Shown: positions 10,201 to 20,603, counted from the first letter of the stretch. The stretch: 64,000 bases of DNA from Litsea cubeba (GCA_012931725.1 CM022951.1:3765849-3829848), one strand, 5' to 3'. The notes: generated by a model from the letters alone, not told the origin. Made by a program: numbers and translations.

Positions 10201-12195
10201 TGATCGGACCCCAAGTGTAGGGTGCGATTGTAGTAATAATCTGGTGAGACCAGGTCGATCCACAGAGAGCAATGTAAACTAAGGTTCCTTCTCAACTTAT
10301 ACCTGCCCTAAATTAAAAATCTAAATCTAGGCTAAAAACTAAAAATTATAACCATCATTCTTACTTTCCAAAAATTACATTAATTACAATCCAATGAAAA
10401 GAAAACTTCTTAAATTTAAAAATCCTAAACTAAAAACTAAAATTGCTACAAAAGAACAAACAAGTTAGAACATCAAGAATAAAAGATACCAAAATTAAAA
10501 ATAAGAAACTACACTAGAAACAAAAGAAACCTAAGTTAGAAAGTTAATAATGCAATGCATGCCATGCTATCTAGTTCCAAACATAAACTTTGTAAAAATA
10601 GACATAAAATTGAATTGATCATAAAAATAAAGACAATAAATAAAAGTTCAAGAATTTAAATGTGTGGTAAAAACAAGAATTTAAATGTGTGGTTTTAACA
10701 TAAATTTAAATGTGTGGATGAACATAAATTTAAATGTTTGGAAGTGTATTCTTCTCTTTCAAAATTCTTTTCTAAGCGGGGTCATAATTTGAATCATGCT
10801 CTTAGGGCCTTTGGGTCGTCAATCCAAATACCAACAAGAAAAAAAACATAAAACAAGCACCAATCACCGAAGGATAAGAAAGAAAATTGAAAAGAGAAAG
10901 CAACACTTTTACGAATATGCAAAGTCTTATATAAGATAAAAAAAATAAACCAAGACAATTACATACTAGGATGAGAAGCCTCTTCTAGATGAAAAACCCA
11001 AGGGTGTAGTGTGATTTCTGGGCCAAATCTCCTTGAGGACTTCAATGGAGAGAAAGAGAGAGAGGAAGAAGATGGAGTGTAGTAGTAATTCTAGAGATAG
11101 TTGGTCTATCTTCCCATCGGAGGAGAGGGATGCTTATGCCTTCAATTTATAGATTTTTGCTCCCTTTCTTTCCTTCTTTGTTCCAAGCTTGTATAGCATG
11201 CAATCTTGTTTGTATGGCAAGTCCTTTCCTTGGCCAACAAGTCTTCAAAGAAATAGCAAGGTGAGTGAGAGATTCTTGGTGCTTTCCAAGTGCAAAATTG
11301 CAATCCCGAGTAGAAATTACAGCACCAATTTTCATAGGCCATATCATCCTCATTTTAGCTCCGATTGACACAATCTCGAATTTTAAAGATATCTACTCGA
11401 AAAGAGCTTTCCAACGGTGTATGAATTGCACCAATCCGACGGTTGGATTAAGAGTTATGACCATTTTAATCTTGCTGCCCCTGAAAAATCCGAGAATACT
11501 TGTGCACATATGGAATGCTAGTTGTGCAATGGGGTGTGTGGGACCCATGTGGACGTCCAAAGGGATCTTGGGATCTTTCTTTCCCTGTTTCTTGACTCTC
11601 CTTCCATCTTTAGTTTGCTTCCGAGCTTCTTTGATTGACTAGTCAACTCTTCTAGCACACTTTCCTTTCTTAAATTTCTTTTTTGATTTTTGAGTTTTCA
11701 AACTTAGTAAGAATCAGATCTTATCAAATCTGAAGTTTCCTTTCTTGATCTTGAGATCACAAATCTAGCTTTCATTGTTGACTTTTCAAACTCTCCAAAA
11801 ATACCAAGATATGTGGGTCCACTATGAAAGATGTCCTACCCTTGATCTCTCTCAAATTTCACCAATGTGGGTCCCATTCTTGATTTCTCCTAAATAAATT
11901 AAAATAAATGGATTCAAGAATAATTCTATGTAAGGAATTTAAATGGACGATGCATGGGACCCTACTTGATGCACCCAAAATAACCGACTTTCCAAAAATA
12001 ATTCTCCAAAAATGACAGGTTTCATGAATTTATGCAAAAAGTGTGATTTTTTTAGCAAATTACGCATGAATGCAATACAATGGACCCTAAATGCATAAAA
12101 ACATGATTTGACACTAAATAAAGCTCTTTAATATTAATAAGCCCTTAAATTGGTCCAAAATGTGTATGAAAATGTGTGCTTTTGAGGACTCATCA
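10201..12195 (-). repeat. 5' LTR of the Athila-like element (full length)
   Basis: It is 1995 bp with TG...CA ends and retains the roughly 750-bp block (about 10734-11487) missing from the other LTR. That block contains a GA-rich stretch near 11050 and would include much of the U3/R promoter region. Confidence 0.9.
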
Positions 12196-13514
12196 GCTAT
12201 GTTCAAGTTTTTGGCGTGGACTACTCGGATACCTTTGCACCAGTTGCTCGTCAGGACACCATAAGGCTTTTGCTTGCTGTAGCTGCTCAAATGAATTGGA
12301 GAGTGTATCATCTTGATGTAAAATCAACATTTTTAAATGGTGTTGTACAAGAAGAAATTTACATTGAACAGCCTGAAGGTTTTGTGAAGAAAGGAGAAGA
12401 GGACAAGGTGTTTCTTCTCAAAAAGGCTCTTTATGGGTTGAAACAAGCTCCAAGAGCTTGGTACAGCAGGAGAGATGACCATTTGCTGAGCTTAGGCTTT
12501 AAAAAAAACTTGTCTGAGGCCACTCTTTATGTTAAATGTCAGAGCAATAATGTTCTGATAGTTTCTCTTTATGTTGATGATCTTTTAGTGAAAGGAAATG
12601 ATGCATGGCTGGTTGAGGAGTTCAAACAAGAAATGATGAAGGTTTTTGAAATGACAGATCTCGGGTTGATGACCTTCTTTCTTGGAATGGAAATTAAGCA
12701 GGCTGAGCATGAAGTCTTCATCTGCCAGAAGAAATATGCCAAGGAGATTTTGAATAAGTTTAAGCTTGAAGAATGCAAGGAAGTAAGCACTCCTATGAAT
12801 CAAAAGGAGAAACTGTGTAAGGAAGATGGTGCTGATAAAGTTGATGATGGATACTTTAGAAGTTTAATTGGTTGCTTGATGTATCTTACAGCAACACCGC
12901 CTGACATTTTAAATGCTATAAGTATTCTGTCCAGGTTTATGCACTGTGCAAGTGAATTACATCTCAAGGCTACCAAGAGAGTGATTCGATATGTCAAAGG
13001 CACAAGTTATTTTGGTGTTAAATTCACAAAAAGCAAGGAGTTCAAGCTGGTTGGTTTCTTTGACAGTGACTGGGGAGGTTCCATTGATGATATGAGAAGT
13101 ACTTCAGGCTACTGTTTTACTCTTGGATCTGGTGTTTTCTCATGGAGCTCGAAGAAGCAAGAAACCGTGGCTCAATCCACTGCTGAAGCAGAACTTGTTG
13201 CTGCAACAGCTGTTGTTAATCAAACTTTATGGCTAAGGAAGATTTTAATGGATCTCAATCTGAAGCAGAAAGATAGCACTGAGATTTTTGTTGACAACCA
13301 AGCTGCCATTGCTATTTCCCATAATCCTGTGTTTCATGGGAAAACTAAGCATTTCAACATCAAGTTATTTTTCGTAAGAGAAGTGCAGAAAGAAGAATCT
13401 GTGACTCTGGTTTACTGCAAGTCTGAAGATCAGATGGCAGATTTGTTTACAAAGCCATTTTCAGTGAGCAGGTTCGAGTTTCTAAGGCAGAAAGTTGGTG
13501 TTTGCAGCTCCTAA
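12196..13514 (+). pseudogene. Copia pol, part 2: reverse transcriptase and RNase H
   Basis: Continues the frame cut at 5181. RT motifs: DTFAPVARQDTIRLLLAVAA, LDVKSTFLNG (usually DVKTAFLNG, with a change at Ala) and the catalytic YVDD in VSLYVDDLLVKG. RNase H: Asp in GFFDSDWGG, Glu in STAEAELVAA, Asp in EIFVDNQAAI, and the C-terminal HIDIKYHFVRE-like motif seen as HFNIKLFFVREV. This 440-residue half is open to the stop at 13512-13514, shortly before the polypurine tract. Confidence 0.93.
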
Positions 13515-13526
13515 AGCAAGGAGGAG
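13511..13526 (+). other. Polypurine tract of the Copia element
   Basis: The purine-rich AAAGCAAGGAGGAG ends exactly where the 3' LTR (TGTTAAG) begins, and overlaps the pol stop region. Confidence 0.85.
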
Positions 13527-13821
13527 TGTTAAGAAAATGCTTCAGGACTGAAACATGTCCACGTGCAGCTTATATATTTTATTTATGTATTTGAAATAGT
13601 TGTCCTAGTCTTTAGGAAGCAGTTAGGCTGTTTCTTTTAGTGTTGTTGATCATGGCTTATTTGTAGGACCATGTTGTCAGTGGTTAGTTATTTTCTTAAA
13701 GTATAAATTGTAATGTTTCCTAAAGTAATAGATATTTTGTTTTCTTCCTTTCATACATTTCAAAGCACTGCATTAGTTTTCAAACCTTGAATTCTTTCTT
13801 TTCCCGTCAAAATTAACAACA
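13527..13821 (+). repeat. 3' LTR of the Copia element
   Basis: 295 bp, TGTTAAG...AACAACA, followed by the TSD ACTCT. It keeps the canonical first T that the 5' copy has lost. Confidence 0.93.
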
Positions 13822-13826
13822 ACTCT

Positions 13827-14639
13827 TCCCATGGTCTCGGGCATGAGACAAATGGAAATTGATGTTAAATATCTGGGGAACCCCTTGATAACGAAAAGGA
13901 ATAAAAATCTTAGCTTTGAATGGTTAATCAATAAAGTTAGAAATCGAATAGGCTCATGGCAGATTCCTTTATTCTTTCAAGCAGGGAGAAACACTCTTAT
14001 CAAATCTGTTGCCTTAGCAATTTTGGTTTATATTATGTTTGTTCTTCAACTCCTTAGTAAAATCATTGAAACTGTAGATAAGATGATTAGAAGATTTTGG
14101 TGGGGTGAAAATGAAGGAAAAACAAAAATGAATACCATTAAATGGAAGGAGCTTTGCAAGCCCATTGAGGAAGGGGGCTTAGGTATTAGCGATTCGAAGA
14201 GCAATGATTTAGCTCTTCTAGCTAAAACAAGTTGGAGGTGCCTCAATGATAATAAGCTGTTATGATCTAGAATTCTAAAGGCTAAATATTTTCCTAATAA
14301 TATAATTCTCTTTGGAAAGCCAAATATAGGAAAGGGAACTCATGGTTTTGGAAGGGATTTGTAGAGGGTGTTGGTTTTATTAATAACAATAATGGATGGC
14401 TTATAGGTAATGGTGAAAAGATATCTATCTATAAGTCTAGTTGGATTCCTTGCAAAGATGGCCTTAGGAAACCTCTTTCTAATGTGATGAGACCAAATCT
14501 TACACTAAAAGATATATGGAGTCTGGATCAAAAGTGGAACATTACTATCATTAAACATCTTTTTAATAAAATCATGCGCGTGGATGTAGAGGATATTTGC
14601 AAAATCTATATTCCTCCAAAACAATGATGATAAAAGAAC
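13827..14639 (+). pseudogene. LINE-A ORF2, middle segment (RT thumb to zf-RVT linker)
   Basis: A 144-residue open stretch contains IDVKYLGNPL, GRNTLIKSVA, IRRFWWGENEG and GGLGISDSKS, the conserved order after the RT core in plant L1 elements. A TGA near 14262-14265 replaces the expected Trp before SRILKAKYFP. A frame change then gives KGNSWFWKGF, NGWLIGNGEKISIYKSSWIP and SLDQKWNITIIKHLF. The segment ends at DDKRTW, cut by the TSD (ATGGC) of the gag-only Gypsy element, and continues at 18782. Confidence 0.85.
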
Positions 14640-14644
14640 ATGGC

Positions 14645-15525
14645 TGTAAGTGCAAAAAATGTAACTTACAAGAAGGGCGGGGGGGGGGGGGGGGGGGGGG
14701 GGGTGCTTGCACGGACTTATCCAAAGAGATTAGGAACACCGACGCCTGTGCCTGAAACCTGAGAAAAGGAAGAAAAATAGTAGGTCAGAAGACCCTGGCT
14801 TGGGCAGCGCAGGGCTCTCCGATGCCTAAGTCAGTTTAAGAACTGAACAGTAGGAGGAGATTTTTGGGGAAGAAGATGATACCAGCAGTGTGGTGTTGTT
14901 GTTGGCCTCCTTTGCTTGTGGATCGTTCTTGTGTTTATATAGAGGAAGAGAGGAGGCAAAATGGTAGTTGACTGTCTTGTCATAGCCCACTCTGTCAGGT
15001 ACTAGGGAGGCGCAGTCTCATAGTAGCCTACTTTTCTTTAATTGCAGTCCCATCAAGCCTTATCATGGCGTTTTGAGAGCTGTGGACGGCGATCTGTCAG
15101 GGACTATGGGTGGTGTCCTTGTCTTGTCGCACGTGCCGTAGCATGCTTGAGCGTCCATAAGAGGACAGCTGTTAGCCCCTGCTACGGCTAGCTCTGGCAT
15201 TGTGATGTATTGCCGAGGTTGGGGAGCCGAGGTCGAGAACGACCCTGACTTGGCTAGAGAGATATCTGGCAAAGGCGCCGAGGTGGAGCGCTTAGCCGAA
15301 GTTGGATGCTTTCGCCGAAGTGGAGTCTGCCGAAGTGGAGGAGTCTGGCATTGCTGGGCGTGCACTGCCGAAGTGGAGGAGTTGTGCACAGGAGGCGTGG
15401 AGCTCTCATCCGAGACCAAGGCGGGAGCACGAGACCGAGCCTGCCAGGATGGACTTGCTGGTGCGGGGGCCTGGGATGGAGCATCTTGGCCGGGACTACG
15501 ATGAGTTCGGGAATATCCCCACATA
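14645..15525 (-). repeat. 3' LTR of the gag-only Gypsy element, with a G25 run
   Basis: Starts TGTAAGTGCAAAAAATG and ends ATCCCCACATA. The sister LTR ends CACACA, so one base has changed. Positions 14679-14703 are 25 consecutive G; the other LTR has seven G at the same place, which accounts for most of the length difference. Confidence 0.9.
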
Positions 15526-15540
15526 ATAGCCCCCCAGCTT
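15526..15540 (-). other. Polypurine tract of the gag-only Gypsy element
   Basis: Minus-strand AAGCTGGGGGGCTAT directly precedes the 3' LTR. Confidence 0.7.
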
Positions 15541-15827
15541 CTGAGCTCTGAGAGTACTCTTTGAGGTCGGAAGCTAATAAGGGAGGAGTTGTTGAGCTTG
15601 GTAGTCTTCAGAGTCTGGTTCGTCACCAACTGAGAGACCGATACGTGACCAGCTGGTTCGCCGCCAGAGGTGTGGCCTTGTTGGAAGTATTCTAGTGATG
15701 CTGCCGAGGAGGGTAGCATTGCTACCGAGCTGGAGACTGGCATTGCTGCCGAGCTGGAGGCGTGGAGCAGTCTCTTTGGCCGAGGTGGAGGAGCCTGGGC
15801 TGTACGCCAGAGCAGTCTTTTTGACTA

Positions 15828-16245
15828 GGTGCATAGACCCAAAATTTTAGGAGCGACTGGGTGTATGAACCCTAAGTCAGTCCCTGGGTGCGTGAACCCA
15901 AAGCTTGGGAAGACTGGGTGTATGAACCCGAGGTCAGTCCCAGGGTGTATAAACCCAGAGTTTTAGGAGCGACTGGGTGTATGAACCCTAAGTCAGTCCA
16001 TGGGTGCGTGAACCCAATGTTTAGGGAAGACTAGGTGTATGAACCTGAGGTCAGTCCGAGGGTGTATGAACCCAGAGTTTTAGGAGCGACTAGGTGTATG
16101 AACCCTAAGTCAGTCCATGGGTGCATGAACCCAAAGTTTAGGGAAGACTAGGTGTATGAAGCCGAGGTCGGTCCCAGGGTGTATGAACCCTAAGTTTTAG
16201 GAGCGACTGGGTGTATGAACCCTAAGTCAGTCCCCCTGGCGCTGG
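15828..16245 (-). repeat. Minisatellite 1 inside the gag-only Gypsy element
   Basis: About seven tandem units built on GGGTGTATGAACCC followed by (T)AAGTCAGTCC or GAGGTCAGTCC and a GTTTAGG(G/A)A(G/A) spacer, alternating in two subtypes of about 55-60 bp. There are no stop-free conserved frames, so it is non-coding. Confidence 0.8.
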
Positions 16246-16299
16246 CTGAGATGGAGAAGCCTGGATGTTTGAACCCGAGGACAATCTCTTTGGAGCTGG

Positions 16300-16535
16300 C
16301 CGAGACCAACATGAGGCCGAACCTGCGTGAAGCACGTAGCCAGCACAAGGGCGACACCAGCATGAGGTCGTGAGATGCGGTCGAGACCAGCATGAGGCCA
16401 AAACCAACGTGAGGCGGAAACCAGCACGTGGACGGACTAGCATGAGGTCGTGAAATGCAGTCGAGACCAGCATGAGGCCGAAACCAGCATGAGGCGGAAA
16501 CCAGCACATGGACGGACCAGCATGAGGTCGTCTAG
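16300..16535 (-). repeat. Minisatellite 2 inside the gag-only Gypsy element
   Basis: Short tandem words GACCAGCATGAGG(C/T)CG and GAAACCAGCACGTGGACG recur in blocks of about 78-80 bp (compare 16353-16440 with 16436-16520). This produces repetitive apparent peptides on the minus strand that should not be read as protein. Confidence 0.75.
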
Positions 16536-16649
16536 AGGCCAAGAAGCCTGGCTGTACCCACCCGAGGACTTGGTGGCCCTGATGCCGAACGGGAGTCACG
16601 CCTGAGCGTATAAAACGACCCTAGGGTGAGCTCGGTGGCTTTGGATGAC

Positions 16650-16870
16650 TGATGGTGGTAGAGGACCGTGCAATCAAGGCTGACAGCAGAGGACCGTGCC
16701 GTCGAAATGACGGTAGAGGGTCGTACGATCGAAGCCGACAAAAGAGGGTCGTGCCGATGTCATCGAAGCTGACGGCACCATCGAAGCTGACAGTAGCGGA
16801 CTGTGCCGCCAGAAATGACGGTAGAGGGTCGTGCGATCGAAGCTGATGGGCGGTCGAAGCTAAGTGATGA
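16650..16870 (-). repeat. Minisatellite 3 inside the gag-only Gypsy element
   Basis: Repeats of GACGGTAGAGGGTCGTGC and CGATCGAAGCTGAC alternate about five times with insertions and deletions. Sits just downstream of the gag remnant in element orientation. Confidence 0.7.
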
Positions 16871-16984
16871 TAGGAGGCATCTAGCTACCTCCCGAGCTGG
16901 AGGAGGCATCTGCCGAGATAGGGGCTGCTGCGGAGCTGGAGACATCCGCCGAGGTGGAGGTATCCGCCGAGATGGAGGCTGCCT

Positions 16985-17605
16985 GGTCGTTTTCGTAGAG
17001 GTTGAAATGCTCCTGGGCTTGGGCTTCGTCTGCTTCTTGCCTGAGGAACCGGTTTACCCTGGTCATCAGTGCTGCCATAGTGACCACGTGATGCATGGCC
17101 AAGTCCCTCCGCTGCCTGGTAGGAGGGCTTGTTGGAAAGACATGACTGCTATTGTATCTGAGGCATTCTCGATCTGGCTGTAGACAGTCCAGAACCTTTT
17201 GGCGAACTGCGTGACGTTCTCGGTCTGCTTCATTCTGAGGGCCATCAGGTCGGCGGTTGACCTGGGGATAACCTTGTGAGCTTGGAACTTCGTCATGAAG
17301 GAACTCCGGAGCTACTGCCAACTTTTGATCGATCCTTGGGGGAGTGTGCAGAACCACTTTAGGGGGAGGTCCCCGAGGCTGGAAGAGAAAATTCTGCAGT
17401 TCAGGTGGCCTGCATCGCCCCACACCGACATCCTCTGAGTGAAGTGCCGGAGGTGTGCTGCTGGGTCCGAGGTCCCATCATAAACGACGAACCTCGGGAC
17501 GCTGAAATCTTCAGGAAGGGAGAATCTTCTGATCTCTGGAGAGAAGGGGGATGTGCCGAAATCGTCAGAGTTCAGCCGCATTCGAGCGAAACCGGCCATC
17601 TCCAT
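16985..17605 (-). pseudogene. Gypsy gag remnant
   Basis: From MEMAGFARMRLNSDDFG the frame passes through FSPEIRRFSLPEDFSVPRF, YDGTSDPAAHLRHFTQRM and LPLKWFCTLPQGSIKSW, the capsid pattern of plant Gypsy gag. A TAG (about 17309-17311) interrupts it; the same frame continues as LRSSFMTKFQAHKVIPR to SFQQALLPG. A frameshift near 17120 then leads to LAMHHVVTMAALMTRVNRFL in another phase. No zinc knuckle or downstream pol is seen. Confidence 0.82.
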
Positions 17606-17898
17606 ATTTCATCGTACCGCTCTCTGAAGTCGTGGTTGTTACCCGAGCTTTCGCCATGAGCTCGGTTGCTTCTGTTGTCCTTCAAGCTGCGCCTTTTGGA
17701 AGGTAGAGTTGAGGTCGAATCCTTAAAGGATGAACCCGATCGAGTATCCTGCTGTTAGACGCTTGCTGGACCAGATGTTGCTCCTGACCTTTCCCGGCGG
17801 GGGACCATCGGCAGCTGCATCGACAGTGTCAGTGGTTCCTTTCCCTTTCTGGTTTTTCAAGGCATGGTGTTTGGGAAGATGACTTTTTGTAGCCGTTC

Positions 17899-17914
17899 TC
17901 CACGGACGGCGCCA
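17899..17914 (-). other. Primer-binding site of the gag-only Gypsy element
   Basis: Plus-strand TCCACGGACGGCGCCA lies two bases from the right LTR; its complement TGGCGCCGTCCGTGGA has the form commonly found after LTRs of Tat/RIRE2-type Gypsy elements. The exact priming tRNA is not assigned. Confidence 0.75.
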
Positions 17915-17916
17915 AT

Positions 17917-18776
17917 TGTAAGTGCAAAAAATGTAACTCACAAGAAGAGGGGGGGTGCCTGCACGGACTTATCCAAGGAGATTAGAGACACCGATGCCTG
18001 TGCCTGAAACCTGAGAAAAGGAAGAAGAATAGTAGGTCAGAGGACCCTGGCTTGGGCAGCGCAGGGCTCTTCGATGCCTAAGTCAGTTTCAGAACTGAAC
18101 AGTAGGAGGAGATTTTTAGAGAAGAAGATGATGCCAGCAATGTGGTGTCGTTGTTGGCCTCCTTTGCTTGTGGATCGTTCTTGTGTTTATATAGAGGAAG
18201 AGAGGAGGCAAAGGGGTGGTTGACTGTCTTGTCATAGCCCACTCTGTCAGGTACTAGGGAGGCGCAGTCTCATCGTAGCCTACTTTTCTTTAATTGCAGT
18301 TCCATCAAGCCTTATCATGGCGTTTTGGGAGCTGTGGACGGCGGTCTGTCAGGGACTATGGGTGGTGCCTTTGTCTTGTCGCACGTGCCGTAGCATGCTT
18401 GAGCGTCGATGGGAGGACAGCTGTTAGCCCCTGCCACGGCTAGCTCTGGCATTGTGATGTGTTGCCGAGGTTGGGGAGCCGAGGTCGAGAACGACCCTAG
18501 CTGACTTGGCTAGAGAGATATCTGGCAAAGGCGCCGAGGTGGAGCGCTTAGCCGAAGTGGGTTCGCCGAAGTGGAGTCTGCCAAGTGGAGCAGTCTGGCA
18601 TTGCTGGGCGTGCACTGCCGAAGTGGAGGAGTTGTGCACAGGAGGCGTGGAGCTCTCATCCGAGACCAAGGCGGGAGCACGAGACCGAGCCTGTCGGGAT
18701 GGACTTGCTGGTGCGGGGGTCCTGGGATGGAGCATCTTGGCCGGGACTAAGATGAGTTCGGGAATATCCCCACACA
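17917..18776 (-). repeat. 5' LTR of the gag-only Gypsy element
   Basis: 860 bp, TGTAAGTG...CCCCACACA, followed by TSD ATGGC. Highly similar to 14645-15525 along its whole length, with scattered substitutions and small indels. Confidence 0.9.
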
Positions 18777-18781
18777 ATGGC

Positions 18782-19575
18782 CGTCAACCAAAAATGGTCA
18801 ACTCAAAACTAAATCCGCCTATAAGCTGATTATTAAATGCAACGAGGATAACCATACCTTTACGCTTAATTGGATGGCTTTATGGAGACTACATCTACCG
18901 CATAGGATTTTTTTTGTTCGGATGGAAGTCCCTACAAAATGCTATTCTGGTAAGAGCTTCTCTGAAATCTAAGCTTCCTTTGATTGTGCTAGGGCTGATG
19001 AATCGGTGGACCATGCTCTTTTTCAATGTGATCATGCAAGAGCTTGCTGGTTTGGCTCTTATCTTGGCCTTTTAACCCATAATCATCAATCTCAAAACTT
19101 AATGGAATGGTGGAAGCAATTTTGTGAACATGATCTACCGACTCATCCATTAGGTAGTGATTATTCTAAAATGTGGATCTTAACGTCCTGATGGGCTATA
19201 TGGAAAGCAATGAATACTTTTCTTTTCAAAGGAACCCCTTTGAATCCTACCAGTGTGTTAAGAACAATTGAAAATATATTGAAGAGTGTTAATGCACATA
19301 TCAAGAAAGGTAGCCAAGGAGTTATGCATGTTGATAGTAAAGCTTATGTTATTCCCAAGAATGGTCATGTCCTAATTCTCTCCGATGCTGCTTTTAGAGC
19401 AGCCGATGGGAGAGCTTCTTATGGATTTTTTATGACTCTAATGGGGTCTATTGTTTGTGTGGATGGTACCCAAGGTTCAAAGGTCTTCTCTTCCAAGGAG
19501 GCCGAAGTGAGGGCAATCCTCTATCCTTTGTCAAAAACTCGGGATAATGGCCTATTTGAAGTTTGTGATTTGTAA
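18782..19575 (+). pseudogene. LINE-A ORF2, last segment (zf-RVT and RNase H)
   Basis: Starts NGQLKTKSAYKLIIKCNEDN, then WRLHLPHRI. The zinc-finger-like zf-RVT part appears as ESVDHALFQCDHARACWFGS (the classic E...H.L..C..A...W pattern) near 19000-19060 after a frame change. A TGA after LTS (19189-19191) precedes the RNase H domain: Asp in ILSDAAFRAADGRASYG and Glu in SSKEAEVRAILYPLS. Several shifts and stops are present, and the region beyond 19575 drifts into the 3' UTR and A-tail. Confidence 0.82.
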
Positions 19576-19901
19576 GATTCTAAGGAGGTGGTGGATGCCT
19601 TGAAGGGTAGTGTTGGTTGGGCTATCAACCTAATTGTTTTAGATATTAAAGCCTTATGCTCTTCATTCACGTCTGTCAGTTTTACTTCTATTCCAAGGTG
19701 TTCAAATGAGGGAGCTCACTTTTTAGCTAAGTTGAGTTACTCGTTAAGTCATGACTTTTATTAGGGTAGAGATGGTTTTGTTTGAGGGTGTGGGGGTTTC
19801 TTTCTTTTTTTTTTTTCTGGACTCTTGTTTTCTTGTTCTTTCTTTCCTCTTTATTTTTTTAATAAAATTCTCTTTACCAAGAAAAAAAATGATTATCTTT
19901 A

Positions 19902-20125
19902 AGATTTTTTTGGTCGTAATAAAGAGTATATATAGGGGCATGTCAAATTAAGAGATTTATGTTGGGAGAATCCTGGAACTCCAAAATCCACGTCATAGTT
20001 TACAAGTGCCATAGTGCCAAACCCCATGAGACTCCATATATAAAACTCAAATTTGAAAGGTAGAGAGGTGGCCCTTCAAGGTAGTAATATAAATTGTGTT
20101 TTGGAATTCTCACTACGGAATGTAG
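19902..20125. other. Single-copy flank between LINE-A and an LTR-like segment
   Basis: Contains TATATATAGG near 19928 and CCATATATAAAAC near 20033, but no coding frame on either strand. It is the continuation of the sequence left of LINE-A, yet no upstream exon of the 452-2029 gene was found in it. Confidence 0.4.
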
Positions 20126-20603
20126 TGTTAGGAAAATTGTGTGGCCCGACTATCATTGGGCCCACGCCAAATCGAGCCCGGCTGATTGCCGCGGATGAAC
20201 TCCCAACAAGTCTTGATCTGGTTGAATCAGATAAGGATTAAACTCTTGGTAGTAGAGTTTGTATCAGGTTCAGACTCCCTGTTGGCAAAATTCCCACGCT
20301 GGTCAAGAGATGTGGGATTCCTGGAGGGGTAGAGTCCGTAGTAGTCGTAACTCCTAAGGATTGCTCTGTATAACGGAGATGAGAACCCTTACTTGATTAT
20401 CCAGTAGATCTGAGAGCATTCGCAGCGAGTTCGCAGGTCTATCCTACACCGGAACACACAAGGTTCTCGGCGAGTTCGGTTCCGACACCCATCTGGGACC
20501 AACTAGATCTTTCATGTAGTTTCTTGGATTAGCTATGTATTTGTAAATAAAAGCTCTCTCCCAAGATCTACATCTTGTTCTAGTTTATTGCTTATGTTAA
20601 ACA
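20126..20603 (+). repeat. Possible solo LTR
   Basis: Starts TGTTAGGAAAATTG and ends GCTTATGTTAAACA, with AAATAAAAGCTC (polyadenylation-like) about 60 bp from the end and a moderately GC-rich body, as in short plant LTRs. No matching 5-bp TSD was found (TGTAG before, AAACA after), and no internal region adjoins it, so the call is tentative. Confidence 0.3.

Larger units (their letters stand above)
5182..12195 (-). mobile_element. Non-autonomous Athila-like Gypsy element nested in the Copia pol gene
   Basis: Terminal repeats lie at 5182-6424 and 10201-12195. The 5-bp TSD GCTAT is at 5177-5181 and 12196-12200; removing the insert and one TSD copy restores the Copia frame (VVKGYVQVFGVDYSD). It runs right to left: a site matching tRNA-Asp adjoins the right LTR and a G-rich tract adjoins the left LTR. 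The interior is only 3.8 kb, with one long ORF (7889-9127) and no protease, RT, RNase H or integrase motif, so it must have relied on proteins from another element. The left LTR lacks about 750 bp that the right LTR has. Confidence 0.9.
2205..13821 (+). mobile_element. Ty1/Copia LTR retrotransposon inserted in LINE-A
   Basis: Two 295-bp LTRs (2205-2499 and 13527-13821) enclose a primer-binding site, gag-pol and a polypurine tract. The 5-bp TSD ACTCT flanks it at 2200-2204 and 13822-13826. With the nested Athila-like insert (5182-12195) removed it is about 4.6 kb, a normal Copia size. Domain order is gag with two zinc knuckles, protease, integrase, RT, RNase H, i.e. integrase before RT as in Copia. 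In-frame stops and gag frameshifts disable it. About eleven differences between the LTRs were counted by eye (roughly 3.7%), suggesting a moderately recent insertion. Confidence 0.95.
14645..18776 (-). mobile_element. Gag-only Gypsy retrotransposon (TR-GAG type) nested in LINE-A
   Basis: LTRs of 881 bp (14645-15525) and 860 bp (17917-18776); TSD ATGGC at 14640-14644 and 18777-18781. Removing it restores the LINE motif DDKRTWPSTKNGQLKTKSAY. The primer-binding site next to the right LTR and a G-rich tract next to the left LTR give minus orientation. The interior (2.39 kb) encodes only a broken gag of the type seen in Tat/RIRE2-like Gypsy elements and three minisatellite blocks; no protease, RT or integrase is present. 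Confidence 0.9.
2071..19889 (+). mobile_element. LINE-A: 5'-truncated L1-type retrotransposon, split by nested insertions
   Basis: The 12-bp direct repeat TGATTATCTTTA flanks the element at 2059-2070 and 19890-19901, and an A8 tail precedes the right copy. Without inserts the element is about 2.06 kb and codes for the end of ORF2: the C-terminal reverse transcriptase region, a zf-RVT segment and RNase H. A Copia element (2205-13821) and a gag-only Gypsy element (14645-18776) split it, each with its own 5-bp TSD. Lack of ORF1, endonuclease and the RT core fits 5' truncation during target-primed reverse transcription. Stops and frameshifts in every segment show it is dead. Confidence 0.88.

Noticed and set aside
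15063..15743. 226-codon minus-strand Ala/Pro/Ser-rich frame in the left LTR
   Set aside because: It spans an LTR boundary and is broken in the sister LTR (18424-18777), so it is not a conserved gene.
15828..16535. Regularly spaced repeats resembling a CRISPR array
   Set aside because: The units are tandem and degenerate without unique spacers, and they lie inside a plant retrotransposon.
20126..20603. Definite solo LTR or TRIM
   Set aside because: Kept only as a tentative feature: ends TG...CA and a polyadenylation-like word are present, but no TSD or second copy is in the window.
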